Source of the DNA: Streptomyces sp. WMMC940
GTDB taxonomy: Bacteria > Actinomycetota > Actinomycetes > Streptomycetales > Streptomycetaceae
DNA: 64,000 nucleotides
Direction: 5' to 3'
NCBI RefSeq assembly: GCF_027460265.1
Contig: NZ_JAPZBC010000001.1
Location: 5,002,001-5,066,000, forward strand
Positions 46,561-55,650 of the stretch are shown here, piece by piece. The position numbers and the translations under genes are program-made. The notes beneath the pieces are model-generated. The model saw only the letters and a program-made list of their open reading frames with translations, did not search any database and had not been told where the DNA came from. The stretch's first letter is position 1. Each line of letters begins with the position of its first letter.

Positions 46561-48076
46561 GTGAGCGACCAGCAGCCAGAGCCCTTCGACGAAGCCGGCG
46601 ACGAGTTCGACGCGATCGTCGACGCCGAGACCGACCGCGACCCCGATCTGGCGGTGATCGAGGCTGGCAGCCGTACGCTGCGCACCCAGGCCGGGCTGCC
46701 GCAGGGAGAGCAGGTGCCGAGGCGGCCCGCCGACCCGGAGGTGGACAAGGCGCTCCGCGAGGTCGAGCAGGAGCTCTCGGGTCGCTGGGGCGAGACCAAG
46801 CTGGAGCCCTCCGTCAGCCGGATCACCGCGCTGATGGACGTGCTGGGCGAGCCGCAGCGCGCGTATCCGTCGATCCACATCACGGGCACCAACGGCAAGA
46901 CGTCCACGGCGCGCATGATCGAGGCGCTGCTCGGCGCCTTCGAGCTGCGCACCGGACGGTACACCTCGCCCCACGTCCAGTCGGTCACCGAGCGGATCAG
47001 CCTGGACGGCGCCCCGATCGACGCCGAGCGCTTCATCGCCACGTACCGGGACGTCAAGCCTTACGTGGACATGGTCGACGCCGCGCAGGAGTACCGTCTC
47101 TCCTTCTTCGAGGTGCTCACCGGCATGGCGTACGCCGCGTTCGCCGACGCGCCGGTGGACGTGGCGGTCGTCGAGGTCGGCATGGGCGGCAGCTGGGACG
47201 CGACGAACGTCATCGACGGTTCCGTCGCCGTGGTCACCCCCATAGACCTGGACCACACGGACCGGCTCGGCGCCACACCGGCCGCGATCGCCGGCGAGAA
47301 GGCGGGGATCATCAAGCAGGGCGCGACGGTCATCCTGGCGCAGCAGCCCGTGGACGCCGCGCAGGTGATGCTGAAGCGGGCCGTCGAGGTGGATGCCACG
47401 GTGGCCCGTGAGGGCATGGAGTTCGGTGTCGCGTCGCGGGAGGTCGCGGTCGGCGGGCAGCTGCTGACGCTGCGCGGTCTCGGCGGCGAGTACGAGGAGA
47501 TCTTCCTGCCGCTGCACGGCGCCCACCAGGCGCACAACGCGGCGGTGGCGCTGGCCGCGGTGGAGGCGTTCTTCGGCATCGGCGCGGAGCACGCGCGGAC
47601 GCTGGACGCGGAGACCGTCCGGTCCGCGTTCGCCTCCGTGGTGTCGCCGGGCCGGCTGGAGGTCGTGCGCCGCAGCCCGACCGTCGTCCTGGACGCCGCG
47701 CACAACCCGGCGGGCGCGCGGGGCCGCCGCCGAGGGCATCACGGAGTCGTTCGGTTTCTCGCGGCTGGTCGGCGTGGTGGGCGCGAGCGCCGACAAGGAC
47801 GTGAAGGCGGTCCTGGAGGCCTTCGAACCGATCTTCACCGAGATCGTCGTCACGCGGAACTCCAGCCACCGGGCGATGGACGCCGACGAGCTGGCGGCGA
47901 TCGCCGTGGAGGTGTTCGGGGACGAGCGGGTGGTCGTGGAGCCGCGGCTCGACGACGCGCTGGAAGCGGCGATCACCCTCGCCGAGGAGGAGGCGGAGTA
48001 CTCGGGCGCGGGGGTCCTGGTGACCGGCTCCGTGATCACGGTCGGCGAGGCCCGGCTGCTGCTGGGAAGGGACTGA
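46561..48076 (+). pseudogene. folC: Folylpolyglutamate synthase, frameshifted (folC)
   Basis: The bifunctional folylpolyglutamate/dihydrofolate synthase family adds glutamates to folates. The first part reads well, with P-loop ITGTNGKTSTARM near 107 and the following GRYTSPHV, to VVLDAAHNPAGAR at about 47720. There the frame is lost: the sequence continues as Arg-rich nonsense, while the true C-terminus (AAAEGITESF ... VGASADKDVKAVLEAFEPIF ... LLLGRD) reads in the +1 frame to a stop at 48076. Removing one G from the GGGG run at 47720-47723 restores a 504-aa protein. The span is 3n+1 nt, consistent with a single inserted base. It is either a sequencing error or a real mutation. Confidence 0.9.
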
Positions 48077-48080
48077 GGCC

Positions 48081-48446
48081 ATGCGTACGCTCTGCGCGTC
48101 CACACTGATCGGCGAGTTCTTCGTGATCGGTTTCGCCGGTCTGGTGGCGATGAAGGACCCGGATCTGTCCCTGGCCGCCGTGTGGACGGTGAGCGGCGTC
48201 GCGATGGTGCTGTCGCTGCTGCTGTGCGGGACGGTCACCCGCCCCGGTGGGGTGCAGCTCGGCTGGGCGCTGCAGATCGGCCTGGTCGCCAGTGGCTTCG
48301 TGGTTCCGATGATGTTCGCCCTGGGTGCGGTCTTCGCAGGCCTGTGGTGGGCCTCGGTGCACTACGGCCGCAAGGTGGACGAGGCCAAGGCCCGCTGGGC
48401 GGAACAGCAGGCCGGGGCGGGTTCGGCAGAGCCTGACGCTGTGTGA
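48081..48446 (+). CDS. DUF4233 membrane protein
   Basis: A 121-aa protein with about four hydrophobic segments (LIGEFFVIGFAGLVAM, VWTVSGVAMVLSLLLCG, LGWALQIGLVASGFVV, MMFALGAVFAGLWWASV) and a short charged C-terminus. It belongs to DUF4233, typically encoded right after folC in actinobacteria. It starts 4 bp after the restored folC stop, and the overlap of ribosome site and stop suggests coupling. Function is unknown; the conserved link with folC and ndk suggests nucleotide or folate-related housekeeping. Confidence 0.85.
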   Translation: MRTLCASTLIGEFFVIGFAGLVAMKDPDLSLAAVWTVSGVAMVLSLLLCGTVTRPGGVQLGWALQIGLVASGFVVPMMFALGAVFAGLWWASVHYGRKVDEAKARWAEQQAGAGSAEPDAV

Positions 48447-48467
48447 CGGGTGCCTGAGGGGGCCCTG

Positions 48468-48473
48468 TAGCCT
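48468..48473 (+). promoter_or_regulatory. Candidate ndk -10 box (TAGCCT)
   Basis: TAGCCT lies about 80 bp before the ndk start; ndk has its own ribosome site, so this transcript would have a leader. Confidence 0.4.
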
Positions 48474-48552
48474 CTGAGGCACCAGCCAGACCGTTCATCC
48501 TCCGGACTCCCTCATCCAGGAAATCCCGGGACCCGCACTCGAAGGAGCCCCA

Positions 48553-48963
48553 GTGAGCCAGCGCACGCTCGTTCTGCTCAAGCCCGACGCCGTACGCCGC
48601 GGCCTGATCGGCGAGATCATCGGCCGTATCGAGCGGAAGGCGGGCTGGCAGATCACCGCGCTGGAGCTGCGCGAGCTGGACCAGGACACCCTGGAGCAGC
48701 ACTACGGCGAGCACCGGGGCAAGCCGTTCTACGAGCCGCTGGTCGCCTTCATGTCCTCCGGTCCGGTCGTCGCCCTGGTCGTCGAGGGCGAGCGGGTCAT
48801 CGAGGGCGTGCGTGCCCTGGCCGGTCCGACCGACCCGATCGCGGCCGCGCCCGGTTCCATCCGCGGCGACTACGGCACGATCGTCCGGGAGAACCTGATC
48901 CACGCCTCGGATTCCGAGGAGTCCGCCGCCCGTGAGCTGAAGATCTTCTTCCCGGGACGCTGA
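48553..48963 (+). CDS. ndk: Nucleoside diphosphate kinase
   Basis: A 136-aa enzyme that moves the gamma phosphate from ATP to NDPs. The phospho-His is His117 in RENLIHASDS, and the N-terminal LVLLKPDAVRRGLIGEII signature and Kpn loop are intact. The length is standard. GTG 48553 has GAAGGAG 5 nt upstream. A terminator follows and then the mreB promoter. Confidence 0.97.
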   Translation: MSQRTLVLLKPDAVRRGLIGEIIGRIERKAGWQITALELRELDQDTLEQHYGEHRGKPFYEPLVAFMSSGPVVALVVEGERVIEGVRALAGPTDPIAAAPGSIRGDYGTIVRENLIHASDSEESAARELKIFFPGR

Positions 48964-49036
48964 GGCCCGCCTCGTCCCCCGGTTCACCGCCGGGTTCTCG
49001 CTGACCGGCAGTCAGCCGTACAGCGCCCGGACCCTG

Positions 49037-49063
49037 GGGCGACCGAAGGAATTTCGGTCGCCC
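49037..49063 (+). terminator. Terminator after ndk
   Basis: An 11-bp perfect stem (49037-49047 with 49053-49063) with a 5-nt loop. Confidence 0.75.
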
Positions 49064-49161
49064 TTCGGCATACGTGGCGCGATACAGGGAACGCATCGCT
49101 CCGACTCGTCGTCACCCTTATTGAGGCGGGGCCCAGCGCGCGGAGTCGGCGCAGGCGGCAC

Positions 49162-49167
49162 TACGAT
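49162..49167 (+). promoter_or_regulatory. Candidate mreB -10 box (TACGAT)
   Basis: TACGAT lies about 115 bp before the mreB start in the 317-bp ndk-mreB gap, which otherwise holds the ndk terminator. Confidence 0.4.
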
Positions 49168-49280
49168 GGAAGCCTTCACGCCACAGCACCCGCGCATCAC
49201 CCTCCTCGCCTGCCTGAAAAGCCATCAAAGCTCGATTTGGGAAGGCCCGACGCATCCTCATGGGACACAAGGGGAACTCT

Positions 49281-50300
<1,020 letters not shown>

Positions 50301-50315
50301 CGCGGGACCCACGAT

Positions 50316-50348
50316 CGGCCGTTCGGGTCAGGCGGACCCGTTCGGCCG
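50316..50348 (+). terminator. Interrupted palindrome between mreB and mreC, possible attenuator
   Basis: CGGCCG-TT-CGGGTC (50316-50329) faces GACCCG-TT-CGGCCG (50335-50348) around a 5-nt loop. Two 6-bp stems are separated by a TT/TT internal loop. Placed inside the operon it could reduce read-through into mreC rather than end transcription. Confidence 0.45.
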
Positions 50349-50441
50349 GTCGTTCGTACAACAGCACACGGCACGACGAACACAACACGCACCACAGAGC
50401 TCGGCATTCACATTCCGACGAGGAAGGCACGGCCGCCGCAC

Positions 50442-51458
50442 GTGAGGGACACGAAAGAGAGCCGGCTGCTCCTGGTCCTGCTGATCGCCATCGCGTTCGC
50501 ACTGATCACGGTGGACATCCGCGGCGGCGAGGAGTCACCGGTCGACGGCGCCCGGCAGGCCGCCGCCGCCGTCTTCGGACCGGTCGAGAACGGCGTGGCC
50601 TCCGCCGTCGATCCCGTGGGCAATGCCATAGGAGCGATCCGCGACTCGGGCGAGCGGCACGACCGCATCTCCGTCCTCGAGCGCGAGAACGCCGCCCTCA
50701 AGGCGAGACTCGGCAGCGACGACCGCAACCGCAGCAGGGTCCGCCAGCTCGACAGCATGCTGAAGAAGGCGGCCAACGGGCAGTACGGCATCAAGGGCGC
50801 CGAGGTCATCGCCATAGGAGCCGCCCAGGGCTTCTCCTGGACGGTCACCATCGACGCCGGCTCCGCGGACGGCATCCAGCGCGACATGACCGTCCTCAAC
50901 GGCGACGGCCTCGTCGGCCGGGTGACCACCGTCGGCCCCAACACCGCGACCGTGCTCCTCGCCAACGACCCGGACTTCACCGTCGGCACCCGGATGGAGC
51001 GGACCGACGAACTGGGCTTCGCCACCGGCCAGGGCGACCGGCCGCTGTCCGTGCAACTGCTCAACGGCAAGGCGAAGGTGCGCAAGGGCGACCGGCTGGT
51101 CACCTTCGGCTCGCAGGCCGACAAGCCCTTCGTGCCCGGCGTGCCGGTGGGCGAGGTCGTCCGCGTCGATCCCTCCGGCGGCGCCCTGACCCGCAACGTC
51201 TTCGTGCGGCCGTACGCCGCCTTCACCAAGCTCGACATCGTCGGGGTGGTCGTCCAGGCACCCCGCACCGACCCGCGCGACATGGTCCTGCCTCCCAAGC
51301 CCAAGCCGACTCCCACGCCGACGGTGACCGTCACGGTCACCCCCTCCGCCGACGGCGACACCCGGGCACGGAGCCAGGGCTCGGAGGAGCGGGACCCGGG
51401 CGGGGCAACCCCGCAGGCCGACAGCACCGAGGCCGTCACCGGCCGCGACGACGAGTAG
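50442..51458 (+). CDS. mreC: Cell shape-determining protein MreC
   Basis: A 338-aa bitopic protein. One N-terminal helix (LLLVLLIAIAFALITV, about 9-25) is followed by a coiled coil (ISVLERENAALKARL, about 75-105) and the MreC beta-barrel domain (DAGSADGIQRDMTVLNGDGLVGRV), which scaffolds elongation enzymes in the periplasm-like space. The C-terminus is a Pro/Thr tail (KPTPTPTVTVTVTPS). GTG 50442 has an AGGAAGG site 14 nt upstream, a long gap that implies modest initiation. Its neighbours mreB and mreD fit one transcription unit. Confidence 0.93.
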   Translation: MRDTKESRLLLVLLIAIAFALITVDIRGGEESPVDGARQAAAAVFGPVENGVASAVDPVGNAIGAIRDSGERHDRISVLERENAALKARLGSDDRNRSRVRQLDSMLKKAANGQYGIKGAEVIAIGAAQGFSWTVTIDAGSADGIQRDMTVLNGDGLVGRVTTVGPNTATVLLANDPDFTVGTRMERTDELGFATGQGDRPLSVQLLNGKAKVRKGDRLVTFGSQADKPFVPGVPVGEVVRVDPSGGALTRNVFVRPYAAFTKLDIVGVVVQAPRTDPRDMVLPPKPKPTPTPTVTVTVTPSADGDTRARSQGSEERDPGGATPQADSTEAVTGRDDE

Positions 51459-51476
51459 CAGGAGGAGCTGAACACC

Positions 51477-52142
51477 ATGCGCTTCAACCGGACGCTCCTC
51501 TCCGCGACGCTCGTCGTGGTGGCGCTCGTCGTCCAGGTCACCGTCCTCGCCCGGCTCCAGCTCCCCGGAGCCGTCCCCGATCTGCTGCTGCTCACCGTCG
51601 TCGCGCTCGCGCTCGTCTACGGCCACACCAGTGGCGCCCTCATCGGCTTCGGCGCGGGACTCCTCGCCGACCTCGCCCCGCCCGCCGACCACGCCGCCGG
51701 GCGCTACGCCCTCGTGCTCTGCGCCATCGGCTACCTCGTCGGACTGGCCCGGCCCGAGAACGGCCGGCTGACCTCCGCCACCGGCCCGATGGTCGTGGTC
51801 GTGGCGGCGGCCGTCGGGTCGACCCTGCTGTACGCCGGCGTCGGCGCGCTCGTCGGCGACACCGCCGCGCGCCATGTCGGCCTCGGCTCACTGCTGTTCA
51901 CGGCGGCCCTGTACGACCTGCTCCTCGCGCCGTTCACCGTGCCGCTGATCATGGCGCTCGCCAGACGCGCCGAGAACGATCCGCTCGCCGAGTCCCCGGC
52001 CGGCACCAGCGACGTCTCCAGCGGCTGGGCCACCTCCGGTACGGGACTGCGCATCGGCCGCCAGCGCGGCGGGCTGCGGATCAAGGCGGCCAGGACGCGG
52101 GCCTCCCGCGCCGGCCGCATCAGGGGAGTCAAGCGACTGTGA
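51477..52142 (+). CDS. mreD: Rod shape-determining protein MreD
   Basis: A 221-aa membrane protein with about five helices (TLLSATLVVVALVVQVTVLA, LLLLTVVALALVYG, and so on) and a longer basic C-terminal tail (RQRGGLRIKAARTRASRAGR) than in rods such as E. coli. It belongs to the MreBCD elongation complex. ATG 51477 has GGAGGAG 9 nt upstream. It is followed closely by mrdA (19-bp gap). Confidence 0.92.
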   Translation: MRFNRTLLSATLVVVALVVQVTVLARLQLPGAVPDLLLLTVVALALVYGHTSGALIGFGAGLLADLAPPADHAAGRYALVLCAIGYLVGLARPENGRLTSATGPMVVVVAAAVGSTLLYAGVGALVGDTAARHVGLGSLLFTAALYDLLLAPFTVPLIMALARRAENDPLAESPAGTSDVSSGWATSGTGLRIGRQRGGLRIKAARTRASRAGRIRGVKRL

Positions 52143-52161
52143 CCGAGGGGGTATCGGCAGC

Positions 52162-54339
52162 GTGAGCAACATTCCCGAGACCGGACGGACCCCCCGCGTC
52201 CAGATCCGGCTCATCGTCATCCAGGTCCTCGTCTTCTCCCTGTTCGCCACGCTCGGCGGGCGCCTCTGGTACCTGCAGATCCGCAACGGCGACGAGTACA
52301 CGAACGAGGCCAGGAGCAACCACGTCCAGCAGGTCGTCCAGCCCGCCGTCCGCGGCTCGATCCTGGACGCCAGGGGCGTGCCCCTGGCCGACAACGAGAC
52401 CCGGCTCGTCGTCTCCGCGTCCCGCACCGACCTGATGAAGATGAAGGACGACGGCAAGGGGGTGCTCACCCGGCTCGCGGCCGTCCTCGGCATGAAGCCG
52501 AAGGACGTCATGGACAAGGTCCGGCTCTGCGACGCCGAGACCCCCCAGCCGTGCTGGAACGGCTCCCCGTACCAGCCCATCCCCGTCACCGACGAGGCCA
52601 CCACCCAGCAGGCCCTGCAGATCCGCGAACGCGCCGAGGACTTCCCCGGCATCACCGCGGAGCCGATGGCCGTGCGCCGTTACGTCGCGCCCGGCAAGGC
52701 CAACACCGCTCAGGTCCTCGGCTACCTCTCGCCCGTCACCGACGAGGAGATCGAGAAGGCCAAGGACACCGACTCGCCGTTCCTGCGCTCCGACCAGGTC
52801 GGCCGCTCCGGACTCGAGCGCACGTACGACAAGGACCTGCGCGGCAAGGCCGGCGTCACCCGCTACGAGGTCGACAAGCTCGGCCGGGTCATCGGCCTGG
52901 CCCAGGCCGACAAGGCCGAGCCCGGCGCCAACGTCGTCACCTCCATCGACGCCCGCGTCCAGGCGGTCGCCGAGTGGGAGCTCAACAACGCGATGAAGGA
53001 AGCCCGCAAGGTCTTCGACGACAACACCGGCACCAACTACAAGGCCGACTCGGGCGCCGTCGTCGTCATGGAGGCCAAGACCGGCCGCGTGGTCGCCATG
53101 GCCTCGCTGCCCACCTACGACCCGAACGCCTGGGTCGGCGGCATCTCCGCCAAGGACTACGCGAGGCTCACCGGCAAGAAGTCCAACTTCCCGCTGCTGA
53201 ACCGGGCGATCCAGGGCCAGGCCGCCCCCGGCTCCATCTTCAAGGTCATCCCCACCACGGCGGCGGTCAACGCCGGCTACGACTTCAACGGCCGCTACCC
53301 CTGTCCCAGCTCCTACTCCATCGGCAACCAGGTCTTCAAGAACTTCGAGTCCCAGGGACACGGCAGCATCACCCTCGGCCAGGCCCTCGAGGTCTCCTGC
53401 GACACCGTCTACTACGCCCTCTCCCACCAGCAGTGGAAGAAGGACGGCGGCCTCAAGCCGAAGAAGAACCCGGCGGACTGGTTCTACAAGACGGCCCACC
53501 AGTTCGGCCTCGGCGCCGAGACCGGCATCGACCTCCCCAACGAGGTCACCGGCCGCGTCCCCGACCGCCGCTGGAAGCAGAAGTTCTGGGAGGCCAACAA
53601 GGACTACTGGTGCAAGATCGGCAAGAAGGGCGGCGACTACATCCAGCAGCTCTCGTACGAGAACTGCCTGGAAGGCAATCTGATGCGCGCCGGTGACTCC
53701 GTGAACTACTCCATCGGCCAGGGCGACACCCTCGTCACCCCGATCCAGATGGCCACCATCTACGCGGCGATCTCCAACGGCGGCACCATGTGGAACCCGA
53801 CCGTCGGCAAGGCGGTCGTCAGTGCCGACGGCAAGAGCGTCCGCGAGATCAAGCCCAAGTCCCACGGCAAGCTGCCCATGAACGCCAAGACGCGCAAGCT
53901 GATGAACGAGGCACTCGCGGGAGTCGCCACCCGCGGTACCGCCGCCTGGCGGTTCGGCGGCTGGCCGCAGGACAAGATCCCGATGCACGCCAAGACCGGC
54001 ACGGCCGAGGTCCACGGAAAGCAGACGACGTCCTGGTTCGCCACGTACACCAAGGACTACTCGATCGTCATGACCATCTCCCAGGGAGGCACCGGCTCCG
54101 GCGCCTCCGGCCCCGCCGTGCGCAACATCTACAACGCGCTCTACGGGCTGGACATGGAGGGCAACCAGGACCTCAAGAAGGCCCTGCTGCCGCAGCCCCA
54201 GAAGGCGCTCCCGAAGATCCAGCCCGACGGCTCCATCGACGCGCCGAAGATCACGCCGTACGTGCCGGCCAAGCCCGAGTCCGAAGAAGAGGACACCGCC
54301 CTCGCCGGCCCGCCCGCGGCCACCGGACGGAGGGACTGA
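52162..54339 (+). CDS. mrdA: Penicillin-binding protein 2 (class B transpeptidase)
   Basis: A 725-aa monofunctional peptidoglycan transpeptidase. A single N-terminal helix (LIVIQVLVFSLFATLGGRLWYL) is followed by the pedestal (AVRGSILDARG). The transpeptidase motifs are SIFK (Ser about 357), SCDT (the SxD form usual for PBP2) and AKTGTAEV (about 611). It partners with RodA in wall elongation and spore-wall synthesis. The start GTG 52162 has GAGGGGG 10 nt upstream. The next gene begins 3 bp after its stop. Confidence 0.95.
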   Translation: MSNIPETGRTPRVQIRLIVIQVLVFSLFATLGGRLWYLQIRNGDEYTNEARSNHVQQVVQPAVRGSILDARGVPLADNETRLVVSASRTDLMKMKDDGKGVLTRLAAVLGMKPKDVMDKVRLCDAETPQPCWNGSPYQPIPVTDEATTQQALQIRERAEDFPGITAEPMAVRRYVAPGKANTAQVLGYLSPVTDEEIEKAKDTDSPFLRSDQVGRSGLERTYDKDLRGKAGVTRYEVDKLGRVIGLAQADKAEPGANVVTSIDARVQAVAEWELNNAMKEARKVFDDNTGTNYKADSGAVVVMEAKTGRVVAMASLPTYDPNAWVGGISAKDYARLTGKKSNFPLLNRAIQGQAAPGSIFKVIPTTAAVNAGYDFNGRYPCPSSYSIGNQVFKNFESQGHGSITLGQALEVSCDTVYYALSHQQWKKDGGLKPKKNPADWFYKTAHQFGLGAETGIDLPNEVTGRVPDRRWKQKFWEANKDYWCKIGKKGGDYIQQLSYENCLEGNLMRAGDSVNYSIGQGDTLVTPIQMATIYAAISNGGTMWNPTVGKAVVSADGKSVREIKPKSHGKLPMNAKTRKLMNEALAGVATRGTAAWRFGGWPQDKIPMHAKTGTAEVHGKQTTSWFATYTKDYSIVMTISQGGTGSGASGPAVRNIYNALYGLDMEGNQDLKKALLPQPQKALPKIQPDGSIDAPKITPYVPAKPESEEEDTALAGPPAATGRRD

Positions 54340-54342
54340 AGC

Positions 54343-55542
54343 ATGGCCGGACCCCATGGCTTCTCGGTCTCGCGCTACGCACCGGAGCGCGGTGGCCTCG
54401 CCAAGCTCCTCGCCCGCGACTCGATGGTCCGCCGGCTCGACTGGCCCATGCTCGCCTCGGCGCTCGCCCTGTCGCTGCTCGGCTCCCTGCTCGTCTGGTC
54501 CGCGACCCGCAACCGCACCGAGCTCAACCACGGCGACCCGTACTACTTCTTCCTGCGCCACCTGCTCAACACCGGCATCGGGCTCGCCCTGATGGTCGGC
54601 ACCGTCTGGCTCGGGCACCGCACCCTGCGTGGTGCCGTGCCCGTGCTGTACGGCATCTCCCTGGTGCTGGTCGCACTGGTGCTCACCCCGCTCGGCGCGA
54701 CCATCAACGGCGCCCACGCCTGGATCGTGCTCGGCGGGGGCTTCTCCCTCCAGCCCTCCGAGTTCGTGAAGATCACGATCATCCTGGGGATGGCGATACT
54801 GCTGGCGACCCAGGTCGACGCCGGCGACCAGCTCCATCCCGACCACCGGACCGTCGCCAAGTCACTTGGCCTGGCGGTCCTCCCCATGATCATCGTGATG
54901 CTGATGCCGGACCTCGGCTCGGTCATGGTGATGGTGGTGATCGTCCTCGGCGTGCTGCTCGCCTCCGGCGCCTCCAACCGCTGGATCTTCGGACTGATCG
55001 GCGCGGGCATCGGCGGCGCCGTCCTCGTCACCGTGCTCGGCCTGCTCGACGAGTACCAGATCAACCGCTTCGCGGCGTTCGCCAACCCCGAACTCGACCC
55101 GGCCGGCGTCGGTTACAACACCAACCAGGCACGCATCGCCATCGGCTCCGGCGGGCTGCTCGGCACGGGCCTGTTCAAGGGCTCCCAGACCACCGGCCAG
55201 TTCGTGCCCGAACAGCAGACCGACTTCGTCTTCACCGTCGCCGGCGAGGAGCTCGGCTTCGTCGGAGCGGGCCTCATCATCGTCCTGCTCGGCGTCGTCC
55301 TGTGGCGCGCCTGCCGCATCGCCCGCGACACCACCGAGCTGTACGGCACGATCGTCGCCGCCGGGATCATCGCCTGGTTCGCGTTCCAGTCCTTCGAGAA
55401 CATCGGCATGACCCTCGGCATCATGCCCGTGGCCGGACTGCCGCTGCCGTTCGTCTCCTACGGCGGATCGTCGATGTTCGCGGTGTGGGTGGCCGTCGGA
55501 CTCCTGCAGTCCATCAAGGTGCAACGCCCGATGTCCGCCTGA
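54343..55542 (+). CDS. rodA: Peptidoglycan polymerase RodA (SEDS family)
   Basis: A 399-aa SEDS glycosyltransferase with about ten helices that polymerises lipid II glycans together with PBP2. Hallmarks are the loop with NGAHAWIVLGGGFSLQPSEF, LMPDLGSVMVMVVIVLG and the C-terminal LPLPFVSYGGSSMFAVWVAVG. ATG 54343 is 3 bp past the mrdA stop, which implies coupling. It is the sfr homologue by context, the fifth gene of the cluster. Confidence 0.95.
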   Translation: MAGPHGFSVSRYAPERGGLAKLLARDSMVRRLDWPMLASALALSLLGSLLVWSATRNRTELNHGDPYYFFLRHLLNTGIGLALMVGTVWLGHRTLRGAVPVLYGISLVLVALVLTPLGATINGAHAWIVLGGGFSLQPSEFVKITIILGMAILLATQVDAGDQLHPDHRTVAKSLGLAVLPMIIVMLMPDLGSVMVMVVIVLGVLLASGASNRWIFGLIGAGIGGAVLVTVLGLLDEYQINRFAAFANPELDPAGVGYNTNQARIAIGSGGLLGTGLFKGSQTTGQFVPEQQTDFVFTVAGEELGFVGAGLIIVLLGVVLWRACRIARDTTELYGTIVAAGIIAWFAFQSFENIGMTLGIMPVAGLPLPFVSYGGSSMFAVWVAVGLLQSIKVQRPMSA

Positions 55543-55579
55543 GTTCCTCCGCCCCTCCCGGTCCACCGCACCGACCGCA

Positions 55580-55613
55580 CCGGCGGCCGTACCTCACGAC
55601 CCACGGCCGCCGG
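55580..55613 (+). terminator. Terminator after rodA
   Basis: An 11-bp perfect stem (55580-55590 with 55603-55613) with a 12-nt loop, ending the mre-rodA cluster. Confidence 0.65.
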
Positions 55614-55638
55614 GACGACTAGATGAATACCCGGCGGA

Positions 55639-55644
55639 TAGATT
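55639..55644 (+). promoter_or_regulatory. -10 box (TAGATT) of a leaderless gene
   Basis: TAGATT ends 6 nt before ATG 55651 and no Shine-Dalgarno site is present. Confidence 0.55.
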
Positions 55645-55650
55645 CAACTC

